Below, in pieces: positions 35,561 to 46,522 of a stretch of 64,000 nucleotides of DNA. The stretch comes from Coptis chinensis (taxonomy: Eukaryota > Streptophyta > Magnoliopsida > Ranunculales > Ranunculaceae), in NCBI GenBank assembly GCA_015680905.1, contig CM027382.1, forward strand, positions 3,658,001-3,722,000. Reading direction: 5' to 3'. Position numbers and translations under genes: made by a program. Position 1 is the first letter of the stretch. Each line of letters begins with the position of its first letter. The notes beneath the pieces are model-generated. The model had not been told where the DNA came from and did no database searches. It was given only the letters and a program-made list of their open reading frames with translations.

Positions 35561-35785
35561 CGTCAAGGCCCATTCTTCCCGATCAGGTGTTAGAGTATAT
35601 AAGGTTAAGCAGAGAAGAACATTGTCAACAATTATTTACGGTAGTTGTATTACTTCATAATAAACCACCCACTACACAGTGGGAATGGAAGTACTAGCTA
35701 GATAACTAAAACTGTGAAACCACCACCTTCCACATTTCAAGAGCAGCTATCCGTAAGTCAGAATTGGGCCCAAAGATGGAGCAGA

Positions 35786-37079
35786 TCATAAGTAATCACA
35801 AGCTGTGTTATAAAAAGGCTGCTGTGTCTGAACATAGCCTATAATATCTGAAACTTTGTGTCCGGGATCCCTAATGGGTAGAAACGCAAAACAGAGAACA
35901 TTTTCTTGGGCTGGAGTCAAAACTTGGTCATCCTTCAGAGTGATCATCTTGTCTCCACCAAAATGGAGTTCAACTGTTGGATAGCCGACATTTTCTGGTT
36001 TTGATGAACTGTCATAACAGATCTCCCAGTCTGAATGTTGTGGTGGTTCTGCAGTGGGTGCACCACTGATATTGGTTGTTCAAAGGAGATGAGCTCCTTA
36101 TCCCTTGGTTCAACGACAGATATTTCATATTATCCCACCTAAGAGGAGTAATCATTTAGTAAAAAGTAGGCAGAGTATATATTTATAAGCATCTGTAATC
36201 TCATAAGCAGCTTCGTGTCTATCCGGTTACCGGGATCCCTAATGGGTAGATCGAAAACTAGAAAGCATACATATCACGAAGGAGTACGTAGATATCCGGT
36301 CTAAAGGAACTATATGTGGCACCTGAGTCCAGATATACGCCACCCTTCCCAGTGGTCGGGTCTATATCGAATGAGGGGGTTGAGATGGGAACCATTTGTC
36401 CATTAATGCTTATCCCTGTCAAGCCAAGGAAGTATTGTATGTGTAATAAATTGATAGTAAGCAATGGAACACTGATGGCATTATCGTCAACTTGGGGAGG
36501 CTCATTGTACAAATCCAAAGTAGAATCCATAGTAGTGCTAAATATCCCAACAAAACAATAACCGAAAGCTTGAACTCCCAGTTGAGCTGGTAAAGCCCAC
36601 TGGTCCACGTCCTAAACCCAACACGCCAGTTATGCCCTGTAACGCATCTCCATTCTCTCCCTTCCCGCTAATGTGGGTGCATCCAAGTAACACACTATCG
36701 GGATATGCTACACTGTCGTTGAAAGTGACTTTCTCACTGTTACCAAGTTTCCTATGGAAAAAATTTCATCAAGGTAGCTAATTATATACCAACAGAAGGG
36801 AGACTCAGGGTCGATAGCCTGATGGTTCAATCTGTATGAGAGAGCTTGACATTGTTCAGAGTCACCAAGAGGAGCTATATAAGAAGACGAGGTGGTAGGA
36901 TAAAATATAGGATCAAGTTGGAGGAAACCTTGCTGACATGGATCGCATTGCAGCCATGTCAAGTCACTTCCTGTATCGATGAGGAAGTAAAATCTGTGTG
37001 GCGGTGAGCCAACAGAGAATTGGGTAACATAGCCAAAGGTTTCAATCAGTTCTCCTGAAAAAGCTGGCTGCTGGCCCAC
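35786..37079 (-). pseudogene. Pepsin-like (A1B, nepenthesin-type) aspartic protease pseudogene
   Basis: Minus strand. From 37079: YVTQFSVGSPPHRFYFLIDT, then GSDLTWLQC, giving the first catalytic DTGS at residues 35-38. A shift near 36735 leads to VLLGCTHISGKG, ITGVLGLGRGPVGFTSS. A second shift near 36570 leads to FGYCFVG, later GVYLDSGATYSSF, whose DSG is the second catalytic Asp. After a stop and about 160 bp of inserted, locally duplicated DNA, the C-terminal part 36060-35786 reads WEICYDSSS, YPTVELHFGGDKM, SDIIGYVQTQQ and ends in TGA. No signal peptide is seen; the first Met lies just before the mature part. Both catalytic motifs survive, but at least two frameshifts and the insertion kill the gene. 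Confidence 0.85.
36117..36193 (+). repeat. Local duplicate of 35485-35560
   Basis: Same-strand copy that interrupts the aspartic protease pseudogene. Confidence 0.88.
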
Positions 37080-38149
37080 TATAATCTACTGGTGTTATGT
37101 GCATAGCCTTGAAGAGGTGATTAGGAGAGTTAAGGTTCAGACTGATGATGGAAGGAGTGGTTTTGGTCTTGTTTGTGCTTTGGTTCGTATTGATGGACGG
37201 CAAAGTCGTGTAGTAATTGGGAGTACGGAAGTGATCAAGAAGAAGGCACAGGTAACAAGGAGGAGAAAGGGATTCATTGTGTATAGTTGGAATGAAATTG
37301 GGATTAGAATGACGAGTGATAGTGCAAAAGAGTATGGTTTCTTGGGGAATTTGTAGGGAGGGTCTGCCGTATATGCATGGTACTTTGCTACGCTAGACTC
37401 TTAGAGTTGAGACTTGAGAAAAGTACTTCTTGGAAGTTGAAAATTAAGTAAACTGACTTACAAAAGCAATCATTAGTAAATAAGGATAACAATGATATAA
37501 CAACCAGAGAGTTCAGAATTATTTGAAAATAAGGCAATTAGCCTACGAAACTATGGATAAACTATGAGCAATTGAATGATCAATTGTATAAATTAGAGTC
37601 TTGCAAAACTAGCTAGTTTGTTTCCAATGAGAACTGGTTTTATTCAATGAGAGTAGCTCCCTCCTCAAGACCTCAAGATGAATAGGGCAATTGGTAGTTA
37701 TTATAGGAAGACAGAGATAAAAGCGACTGCTTGCTTTAATTATGCAGGTTTCTTAGTAAAAGAAAATTCTCTATTTGTATTTTTTAACAAGAAGGAAAGT
37801 TAATCAAGACACAAGCAACTGAAAAGCTTTACATTTACTGTTCTGCGCTTACTGTTTGAGACCAATTTCCTATTCCAAACCTTTCTGAATCATGGTGCAT
37901 GATACTGATTTAGTGTTGGTATCTGGAGTGTTTAAAGTTGGTGCAAGTGACATCAAATAAGCGCTTAAACCTCACTTTGATTCATATAAGTCTACATATC
38001 TAACAATTAAAATAGAACAACCCAGGACCGTATGCAATCAAGGTAAGCATCATTAGTGTGGCGGGAACAAAGCCAAGAATAAACACAAAAATGTATTTGG
38101 GGTTTATTATTTTCTTAAGGTAAAAAGATTAAAAGTACCTTTCAGCAAC
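37080..38149. other. Stretch with one unrecognised open frame
   Basis: An 85-codon plus-strand frame at 37099-37356 is rich in Arg/Lys/Val (for example RVKVQTDDGRSGFGLVCALV). I do not recognise it and see no promoter or homologue. The remainder is AT-rich and featureless. Confidence 0.4.
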
Positions 38150-38554
38150 AAAAAGGAGATCATCAACATCAGTAAAGCCGGGAAACTTGATGGAAGTTAT
38201 AGACCCTTGACTCTGATTTATGACAAACTCAATGAGTTTAGATGTTTAGTCACTTCAACGTGCTTGTAATCCAAAGGATAGGCGAAAGAAAACTGGCTAG
38301 GTACCCCCTGCAACAAAAAGAAAATTATCGGAGCACATAAAACAATTGGGTGCGCTCCAGAGAGAAGGGTCCTTTGATGCCTTGTACCAAGAATAATAAC
38401 TCAACGGTGCTCTCACTATCAAATCTTTGAGATCCAATTTCTCATAGATGGTTAAGAGGACATCTTTGTCCAAATCTTCCCATGCTCTACTACTACTATC
38501 AGCACTCCCATCAATCTCCTTCAGTGGTCTTATTTTGTATATCACAAGAAACAT
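38150..38554 (-). pseudogene. F-box protein relic 1 (F-box/LRR, FBW2-like family)
   Basis: The frame from 38554 reads SSRAWEDLDKDVLLTIYEKL, DLKDLIVRAPLSYYSWYKAS, KDPSLW, the N-terminal F-box of plant F-box/LRR proteins that recruit targets to SCF ubiquitin ligases. The initiating Met position reads GAGATT and is lost. The next exon, about 38290-38150, holds DYKHVEVT, a frame break, then IEFVxNQSQGS and TSIKF. The LRRs are not seen. It is one of three relics of the same gene in this window (others at 54208 and 63160). The conserved order with relic 3 indicates one ancestral two-or-more-exon gene. Confidence 0.8.
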
Positions 38555-41500
38555 CGACTAACAATAACGTTTTCCAAACTGCAAGAAAGCAAAGGGTTCT
38601 ATTACTAAAAGCGTAACAAAATCTATGCTTACATTCAAGAAATGTCAGAAACAAAACAAAGTTACTTTGTCCCAAATAGCGAATTCAACTAAAATGGAAA
38701 ATATAATCAATAAAAAAGGATGAAATCCTCACATAGAGTTTTGACATACAAACAATTTCCAAAACATCAATGAAAAGTTCTTCTCATTATGGGGCAAGGT
38801 GCTGGGTTTCTCAAGTGGCACTGAGAATGTAAGAACTTTTTGCAATCCTCTAAATGTTTGGCTCTTGCAATTTGGTATCAAGATTCTTACCAGTCTAATA
38901 GCAATCCTTTACCACTAGTCCTTTTCTTGATTTGCGCCTGTCATCCTTGAATAAGGCCCTGCTAATATTCTCCGTCCAGTCCAGTACACGAGTTTCAAGA
39001 TTGGCAACTCATACTCATGCCATTGATACTTATCCAATTTTTTGCAGTCAAGGCGAGCCCCATGGTTCTATATATGGGAGCTGCCTTATGATACCGCTAT
39101 TTAAAATCCTGAGTTGGATAGTGTATGACATCGAATTCAGGCAATCTGATAATCAGAACCTCATCAGCTCTTGATCTCATCTATATCAGGAATAAAGTGC
39201 AATAATCAACCAAAAATTATTTCCCTTCTATGCTACATGTCATCATACACTAGGGTTCGACAAAAGAGTAATTAGTGTATCAATATAGTTGAATGCATAT
39301 TTGAAACAAAGGTTAACTAGTATTACACTACAACTACATGAGGTTATTAATATTTTTCCCCACTAGATGGGAAATTAGGGTCTCTTCTCGCCCAATACAC
39401 TAAAAAAAACATTTTTTTTAGAGAGAAAACCCTAATTTGCAATGAATTGATGGGTATGATGTGAACTAAATAGTGTCGGTTAGCTTCATCAGGCAATAGG
39501 AATCTAGTACATTGTATGATTATGACTGCAGACAACACTCGGTAAATATAGTCATTTGGTATATTGCTAGAAGCCTAGAAGTCCAACAAAAAAATTGACA
39601 TAAAGTTTCGCTGGCCCGGGATGTTAGAAATTAGGTTGATTAATTTCGTACGGCTGATTGATTGAAAGCAACTGTCGAGCTTTTTCAGTTTAAAGGAAAC
39701 CTGAAGAACACGGAGGCTTACTCGGTTTTATTTGTTGCATCAGCAGATATCAAACAAATCAATTTATTACAATCCATCACAATAACAGCAATTTACAGAT
39801 ATCAAACAAATCAATTTATTACAATCCATGACAATAATAATGGATTCACCTTAAATGAGTATAGATAGTAATCTGATTTTACATTAATATAGTATCAAAC
39901 AATTACATTTGTGTTTCTTTGATCATTTTCAAATCGATTAACCTTTTCTTCGGTTATTTTTTCTTTATCCACCGCATTCATGCAGTCTCTGATCATTTGT
40001 GTTTTAACAAGATTTTAAACGTTTCATTAATCTTATTGCTTCCTCGACGTCCCCATAGTTGCAAGGATGTCGTCGAAAAATAATTTTTTTCGAATCAACT
40101 AACATAAAACAAAATATGTGGCGTTGAATGCACACAAACTATAATATGATAACATATTATTTACTTATACAAAGAAAACACGGAAGAATACTATTTCAAA
40201 ATACCAAATGCATATTATGCATCCAATCTCTACCAACAAAAAAGTAACTGCGAAATGTAACATGAGAAATTGATTCATGAGAAAAACACCATTGACTAGA
40301 AATAGAAGACTCATATGAAGAAGAGCAGCATGCTAACACTTTGGTGTTCATGCAGCACAAAAGAAACTTGGCGGCGTCTCCACACTCTAAACGTAATAAA
40401 CTTGGCGGCGTCTCCACACTCTAAACGTGAGAAGATAGGGTTTAACTGTTTAAGGGTGGTTTAAATAGATGAAAATGTGTTGCTCACCATTAGGGTTTTG
40501 TTTGGTTTTTACGCTATTGACCCTCAACTCCTCAAGTGTGCCAAATCCTGGGTCTCAAAATAGGTGGACCGCATTTTAGTGGGCCTAGAAACAAAAAAGT
40601 AACATTTATAGTTGCCATGTGAGTAGGTAATTAACCTCACCATCCTTAATAAGCTCAATCCAATGGCTCTGAATTTGCACGTGAGTAGAGTTAATTTTGA
40701 TTAGAGTGAACCAAACACTACAAAAACCAGACAAGAACGCAATTGGGCCCATTGTCACATGGAAGCAGATAGCAGACCTTCCATGTCTTTGGCATGTGAT
40801 TCTTGATTGATGTTCACGAAATAGACAAATACATGAGAATAATTTCTTGTGATTTTCTCTTATACTTGATAATAAGGTTTTGTAAATGTCCTAGTAAATG
40901 GTATAGCCTATAGGGAAAAAACAAAGCTACATTGGATTTGTACTTTTGTTTTGTTTTTTTTTTAAATTTTTTGTCGTTTAACTGTTACATTTTATTATTT
41001 GTATTGGAAGTTTGAGAAAGAAAAATGTCAACAATTTGTCTGACAAAATTACTAAAAACTGGGTATAGGAATATTTTGAAATCTACAAGTTTGGCAAGAA
41101 TAGTCCACGTCTCTTCTGTAGCGAAATTAAAATTTTAAGACCTGCATTTTAGATGATCACACAAATCTTTTGCTGTTAATGTATAGTGGCAAGGGTATAA
41201 GGTGTTGAGTCTAGACATAGTGGGTCTTAAAGAGTTACACGCGAGGTACAAGGACAATAATGACTGATTGCATTTCCCATTTAAGCTCATGAGTGCGGGT
41301 CATAAGTTATTTTCCATATTATCCATGTTACTATATTTTTCTTAAAGGCTGAATTTATATTATTTCTTGAGGGCCATTGTTATTATTATCACTGCTAATA
41401 ATGAGCCTCGTGGAAATTGAGATGGCGATCGTTAGAAATAACGTGAATTTAATTGTTCTTCCGGGACTGATAATGGACGATCAACATTTTGCATATTGTA

Positions 41501-42460
41501 ATTTGTAAATCATTTGTTTTTTAACGTGTCGCCTGTCACATATGATATTTTATGATAATTTTTTTTTTCTAGTCACATAATATGATAAAATTTTCTCTTA
41601 ATCTTATATACACCGATGAAACACTTTTACCAAATATTAAGAGAACACGCTCTGTTGCTTTTAGAATCTTGGTTATTGATTATCGAAAAAATAAAAAAAG
41701 AATCTTTGTGATTGCTACTTTTCTTTCCAAATCTATCAGATATATGTGTGAGGAAAAACCTCTTGGACACTCTACTTCGACATTACCATTCTATATATGT
41801 TCAAGAATATGAAGGTTAACTTGACAATATTACCTACAAAAACGATTAATTTTTAATGCATTCACCACTTACTCATATACTTGAATAATATATATTTTTG
41901 GACACAGAGTTGACATAAAAGTGTCTAGCTCCAAAGGTGTTTTTGTTTTCGTTATTAAAGATTTTCGAAAGTAAAGTTGAATCACCTTACCACGACATTT
42001 GAGTCCAAAAGTTTAATTGCGTAGACTTACTAGGAAATCATTTAAAATTGTATACACATGAAAAATGAAAATATTTTATATTTCCCATTAACAAGACATG
42101 TCTTCAAAAAGTAGTTTAGTTAAATATATCTAGCTACTATACCCGGCATTTGTTTGTCCAACACAATGATCATGGTATCTCTTTTTATGAAGTTTTCATA
42201 ACACATAAGTTATATATATATTGGAAGTACATTTAGCCATTATAAATTTGCAAGTGGATATAGGATATAGAGATGGAATAGAAATATAGAATTGTGTTTC
42301 CTACTAACTATTTAGTTGTAGTAAAATGGATATAAACAAATGGCATTAGTTCAAGCATGAGTGTCAAGCACATGGACCTACATGCGCTTCGTTTCATGTA
42401 CAAAAGGATGAGGAGAGCCTAACATTGCCCATCACTCGCTCCTTTCTTCAATTCCTAGCC
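38555..42460. other. Long intergenic stretch, including a 31-bp tandem duplication
   Basis: No gene is supportable. At 40364-40394 and 40398-40428 a 31-bp unit (CTTGGCGGCGTCTCCACACT core) is repeated with 34-bp period. Around 39740-39830 the phrase ATCAAACAAATCAATTTATT occurs twice. The last few hundred bases would include the DUF688 promoter; TTATATATATATTGG near 42205 is too far upstream to assign. Confidence 0.5.
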
Positions 42461-43015
42461 ATGGAGTCAGTTTCCACATTTCCTACTACCAAACGTTTTC
42501 ATTCTCATGGATCAAAATCCTTCTCATTCTCTTCACATTCTTCATGTTCATCCTCTTCTTTTCGATCTACTTCTTTCTCTTCGAATTCATGTGAATTACC
42601 ACCTTTTAGCCCCTCACCTTCACTTTATTCATCCAAAGTTCCATTCTCATGGGAACAACAGCCTGGAATACCAAAAACATCAAATCATCGTCCTTCAAAG
42701 AGTATCGACGTGCTTCCATTACCTCCCTCGGCTGTTTCCACTCCTTCAAAAAGGTTTAGTTTAGAAACAATATTCTCAAGTGGTAAAAGAAATGCATGTA
42801 GAAGCTTAGAAAGAGATCCTTTTGCAGCGGCATTGGTAGAGTGTTCCAAGGATGTTGATCATCAGAAAGAAATCGAAAAATATTGGAAGATATCAAAAGT
42901 AGTTGGTGATCCTTTTGGATTTATGGATCGGTATACTTCTTGCAAGAAGTCATGTGCTGTTGTGGAGTCTGTAATGCTACTTCCAAGGTCGACTCCAAAG
43001 GCATATAATGCATAA
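42461..43015 (+). CDS. DUF688-type plant protein
   Basis: Intact single-exon frame, 184 residues, starting at the ATG that gives MESVSTFP; the open frame extends 12 codons further up without an ATG. The N-terminus is Ser-rich (about residues 14-45). Residues 60-72, VPFSWEQQPGIPK, are the hallmark of the plant DUF688 family. Later come PLPPSAVSTPS, RDPFAAALVECSKD (about 124-137) and a basic C-terminus with VMLLPRSTPK. No membrane segment or signal peptide is evident. The molecular role of the family is not established. It shows no lesion, and it and the ubinuclein gene are the best candidates for expressed genes here. The DUF688 assignment rests mainly on the FSWEQQPG motif. Confidence 0.82.
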   Translation: MESVSTFPTTKRFHSHGSKSFSFSSHSSCSSSSFRSTSFSSNSCELPPFSPSPSLYSSKVPFSWEQQPGIPKTSNHRPSKSIDVLPLPPSAVSTPSKRFSLETIFSSGKRNACRSLERDPFAAALVECSKDVDHQKEIEKYWKISKVVGDPFGFMDRYTSCKKSCAVVESVMLLPRSTPKAYNA

Positions 43016-43151
43016 TCATCCCTAAGCTATGTTCTATGTCACTCCGGATACTTCAAAATGAGTCAATCTCCATCGTAAGTTGGACAGGGTTGGGTTATAG
43101 GTGCAGGATTGCAAAGCAAGAAAGATGGTATTGTAATCTTATATAGAATTA

Positions 43152-43270
43152 GGACCAATTGGTCTTGGAATCGAACACACTAAACTCGCTTCAACGGGGA
43201 CTCCACACGTGCACGTGAAGACAGTCCCCCCGTTGAAGGGGAATGTGGTGTGTCAAGGACCAATTGATCC
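43152..43270 (+). repeat. Long imperfect hairpin (MITE or miRNA-like) downstream of the DUF688 gene
   Basis: The 5' arm GGACCAATTGGTCTTGG ... CACAC ... CTTCAACGGGGACT pairs with the 3' arm AGTCCCCCCGTTGAAG ... GTGTGTCAAGGACC AATTGATCC, with CACGTGCACGTG at the tip. The arms are about 55 nt with bulges. It starts 137 bp after the stop codon, so it may lie in the 3' UTR. No target duplication is clear. Confidence 0.7.
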
Positions 43271-44441
43271 CTTTATCTTAGTTTTGGAGGGTATCTACAT
43301 AGTACATACCTTCTTATCCATCTCTAATTATAAGAGAAGACTTCTCTCTTTGTTTATAGTTCATGTTCAAATAATTAAATTAAAGAAATGGTTTTCATGT
43401 GTTCATGGATTGGCAACAACCTAGCACAGCATACTTATTCTTTGAATTAATCACTCGTGAAGATCAGGATCCTTTCTCGTCTCATATTCTCTCAATTCTG
43501 ACATGACAGGCGTATCTTGAAAATCATTAACCTTAGTTTATTCATTTGTATTTGGTTTAGAAGCATCTCAGTAAGGGAGTCAAACCTTACATATTATTTT
43601 GCTCATAACAATATCTCAAGATTGTAGACACCTTCTACGCCAAGTTGTTGTTGCTTTAAGTACAATTTCAGCTAATTTTTAAGTGCTTTGGTCTTGCAAT
43701 AAGAATAAACAATCGTGTAAGCATTGACAATTGATACTGCTATAGTACAAACTACAAAGACTAGCAAAACACGATGGCACTAAAAAAATCCATGCTGTAC
43801 ATGTGCATAGAGACATAACAAGATAGAAATACATATACCATTAGAAAACAATAGCGACAAGCCCTAATTATAATATGTAGAACACTGTCAGGTTTGAAAT
43901 GTGTTTGGTGGGTGAGATGAGCCAATATAATGGTGGACTTGTTTATATTGCTGCACTAGCAAAAGACTTCACAAAGCAACGAAAACAGAAAGTAATGGCA
44001 CACTTAAGCTCTAAAATAGTCCAACATGCTTAATTAACGGTAGTTAACATCAATGATCAATCACTACGTAGTGGGAGAGGGAGAAAGGACCATCTTTCAA
44101 CTGGAAAAGAAGGGGTACTCATTTCATGAAATAAAGAAGTTGAGGGATAAATTGCTTTTCTAACCAAAGTTGTGATGTTAACATCATGAGAATCCAACTA
44201 AAACGCTTTCATTATGTGCTTTTTTGAAAATTTTCAATTGCCGATTAACCTAATCGAAAATATAGGGGCACCGGCGCACCGAGCACCCAACAAGGATCCT
44301 GTTGGGACTTCCATAAAGTCAAGTCAATTGTCTGCCAACATCTACAAGTCATGGCATGAGAGATTTAAGTAGGCTGTGTCACTTATCGACTACGGCATTC
44401 CAATCAACCGTGGCAAGTTTTTGAACAGAGGTTCCAAAGCC
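43271..44441. other. Stretch without a recognised gene
   Basis: AT-rich; only short open frames. No element boundary recognised until the nested MITEs. Confidence 0.5.
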
Positions 44442-44449
44442 GTTTGGTC

Positions 44450-45805
44450 CATAGCAGTGTAGTACTGTAGTCAAGCCTCTGCGCTTGCGGTAAAGGTAAC
44501 CTAAGGCGTGTGCTTTTTGTGATCGGTGAGGCCGGGCCGCCCTACGATGTATGAGGGGCCCAAGGCGAAGTTTTTTAAAATGGCCTATATTATTGAGAAA
44601 AACAAGTCTTTTACTGCTGAGGTGTCATGGGCCAATGTTTGAATTGACTATACATAATTTGATTTGGGAACAACCTTTACATGTGGCCTAATGGATATAA
44701 GATTATATTTGGGGCCCAAATTTTGACCAACAAATTGGGGGCCGAGGCGACCGCTTTAGTTGGCTCCCGCCTTATCAACTTTATCAACTTTTACTTTTTT
44801 TTTCGTTTTTTTTACAATTTTGCTATAATGCGACATATTTACACTCGATCCAATTGTTGTATGATATAAAAATTGTACAAATTTAGTAAGTTTCATTGTG
44901 GAGTACACTTTAAACTTAATTTTGACTAGTTTTTGTTAAGTTGTATGGATTGAGAGAAGACACAAAGATGGATTAAATTTTAAATGAAGTTTTACGGGAT
45001 TCTAAAATTGAATCACGTGTTTTATTTTATGAAGAACTCATTTGACTTAATTCTATCGGTTCATTATTTTAGTTTATTGAAGTTGAGCTAGATTGTATTG
45101 AGAGATACGCGTTTTATTTTGCTATTTACTTATTGCTTAAGATTTTTCTTTTAAATGACTACAATGGTTTTATGTTTACAATCATATAAAATTAATTTTA
45201 AAGTTTGGCTAAGCAAATCAGTGATAATTCATGTCATATTTAATATTTATTTTATTTTTTATTTGATATATCTATTTTTTTATTACTACGCGCCTCACTT
45301 CAATCAGGCGCGCGCCACGCCTCGCGCCTTGCGCCTAAGGCACAAGAGGGTGTTGCGCCTTAGGTGCGCTTTAATGCCTTTACTACACTGGTCCATAGTA
45401 TAAAATATCAGGATATGGGTATTTATCGATATTCCATTTCTGGATATGTATTGTGGATATATCCCCCTTTTTGAGGATATTTGACATTGTTTCACATGCA
45501 AATATTATGGATATATCCAAAAATATTGATAAATATCATAGATATTGTAGATATTTCTTGATATATCATGATACATTATTTATATTTATTTGAAATATAA
45601 TGGTAAATATTAAATAAAATTGTTATATACACAAAATATCTCCAAATATCCCAAAATATCACAAATATCGCAAATATCGTTTAAATATCATTGATATTTG
45701 CAGTCGTATATATCTCTGAACATATCGTGATATTTATATATCTTTTTTTGAAATTTGGATAGATATCCCCAAATATTACGATATATCAGGATATTTTGTA
45801 CTATG
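44450..45805. mobile_element. Outer TIR element (about 412 bp before it was interrupted), 8-bp TSD
   Basis: Left end CATAG, continued after the inner element as TATAAAATATCAGGATAT; right end ATATCAGGATATTTTGTACTATG. Flanks are GTTTGGTC at 44442-44449 and 45806-45813. The interior consists of many GATAT/ATATC-rich segments (TGGATATATCC, AAATATC), giving extensive self-complementarity. The inner element inserted just after its fifth base. Confidence 0.85.
44455..45390. mobile_element. Inner hAT-type MITE nested in the outer element
   Basis: Termini CAGTGTAGTA are inverted at the two ends, flanked by 8-bp GTCCATAG at 44447-44454 and 45391-45398. Subterminal sequence is built of GCGCCTTAGGCGC-like palindromic phrases (CTAAGGCGTG on the left, CGCCTTGCGCCTAAGGC on the right). 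The core is AT-rich and has no transposase. Confidence 0.93.
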
Positions 45806-45813
45806 GTTTGGTC

Positions 45814-46522
45814 CATGTACATGATGAAGTGCAAGAATGGTTGTATCTAGAGAGTTAACAATGACCAACAATGGTATCCATAATCACAGTAACCAGTTAC
45901 TAGAGTTGGTTCTTAGTTGTGTAATACTCTATGCCTCACATCATTGGCACATCAAGAACGGCGCAGCTTGTGCAAGGACATAGAACTATAGAAGTGGATC
46001 ATAGTAATTGTCATAAACCTCTGCTTTACAGTTATACAAGCTACAAACTTTTAGTTTCCTCTGCTGGAACAAGCTTAAAAAGTGATTTTGGACTAGGAAG
46101 AAAATTTACGGAAAGAGAGAACGGACTTCCAGATTCATACATGTGATATCGTCATGATTAGCAAATCAGGTAATCATAGAACCTCTTCACGCATGCTAAT
46201 TTGTTTAATATGCTGCTTGGGCATTCAAAAACCAAAAACTCTTTACTTAAAAAAATTGAAACATGCTCACGTTCAAACATCAAACTTGATACAACTTTTC
46301 CTGTAATCCCATCTACCAATAGCTCTAGACACAAGCACAAAACATTTATGAACATCATTCGGCTACAAATTCAACGACAAATTACCATCTGCCTAAGATT
46401 TTGTAGGCAGGAAGGCTGGAAGATGACAGAGAGCTTGCTTTGTACTCCGGCACTTCCTTTCTTTCAGATGTAAAGCACAGCATTAGTGGTTTGTGCTACT
46501 CAACAATTTGCCTTCAAACATG
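45814..46522. other. Downstream region of the ubinuclein gene
   Basis: No separate gene is seen. The part next to 46523 should hold the ubinuclein 3' UTR on the minus strand. Confidence 0.5.

Noticed and set aside
37099-37356. Plus-strand gene of 85 codons
   Set aside because: No recognised motif, no promoter or homologue I can name, and it overlaps the upstream side of a minus-strand pseudogene; left as an unassigned frame.
44260-44400. A further MITE starting TAGGGGCACCGG
   Set aside because: No matching inverted end or direct duplication found.
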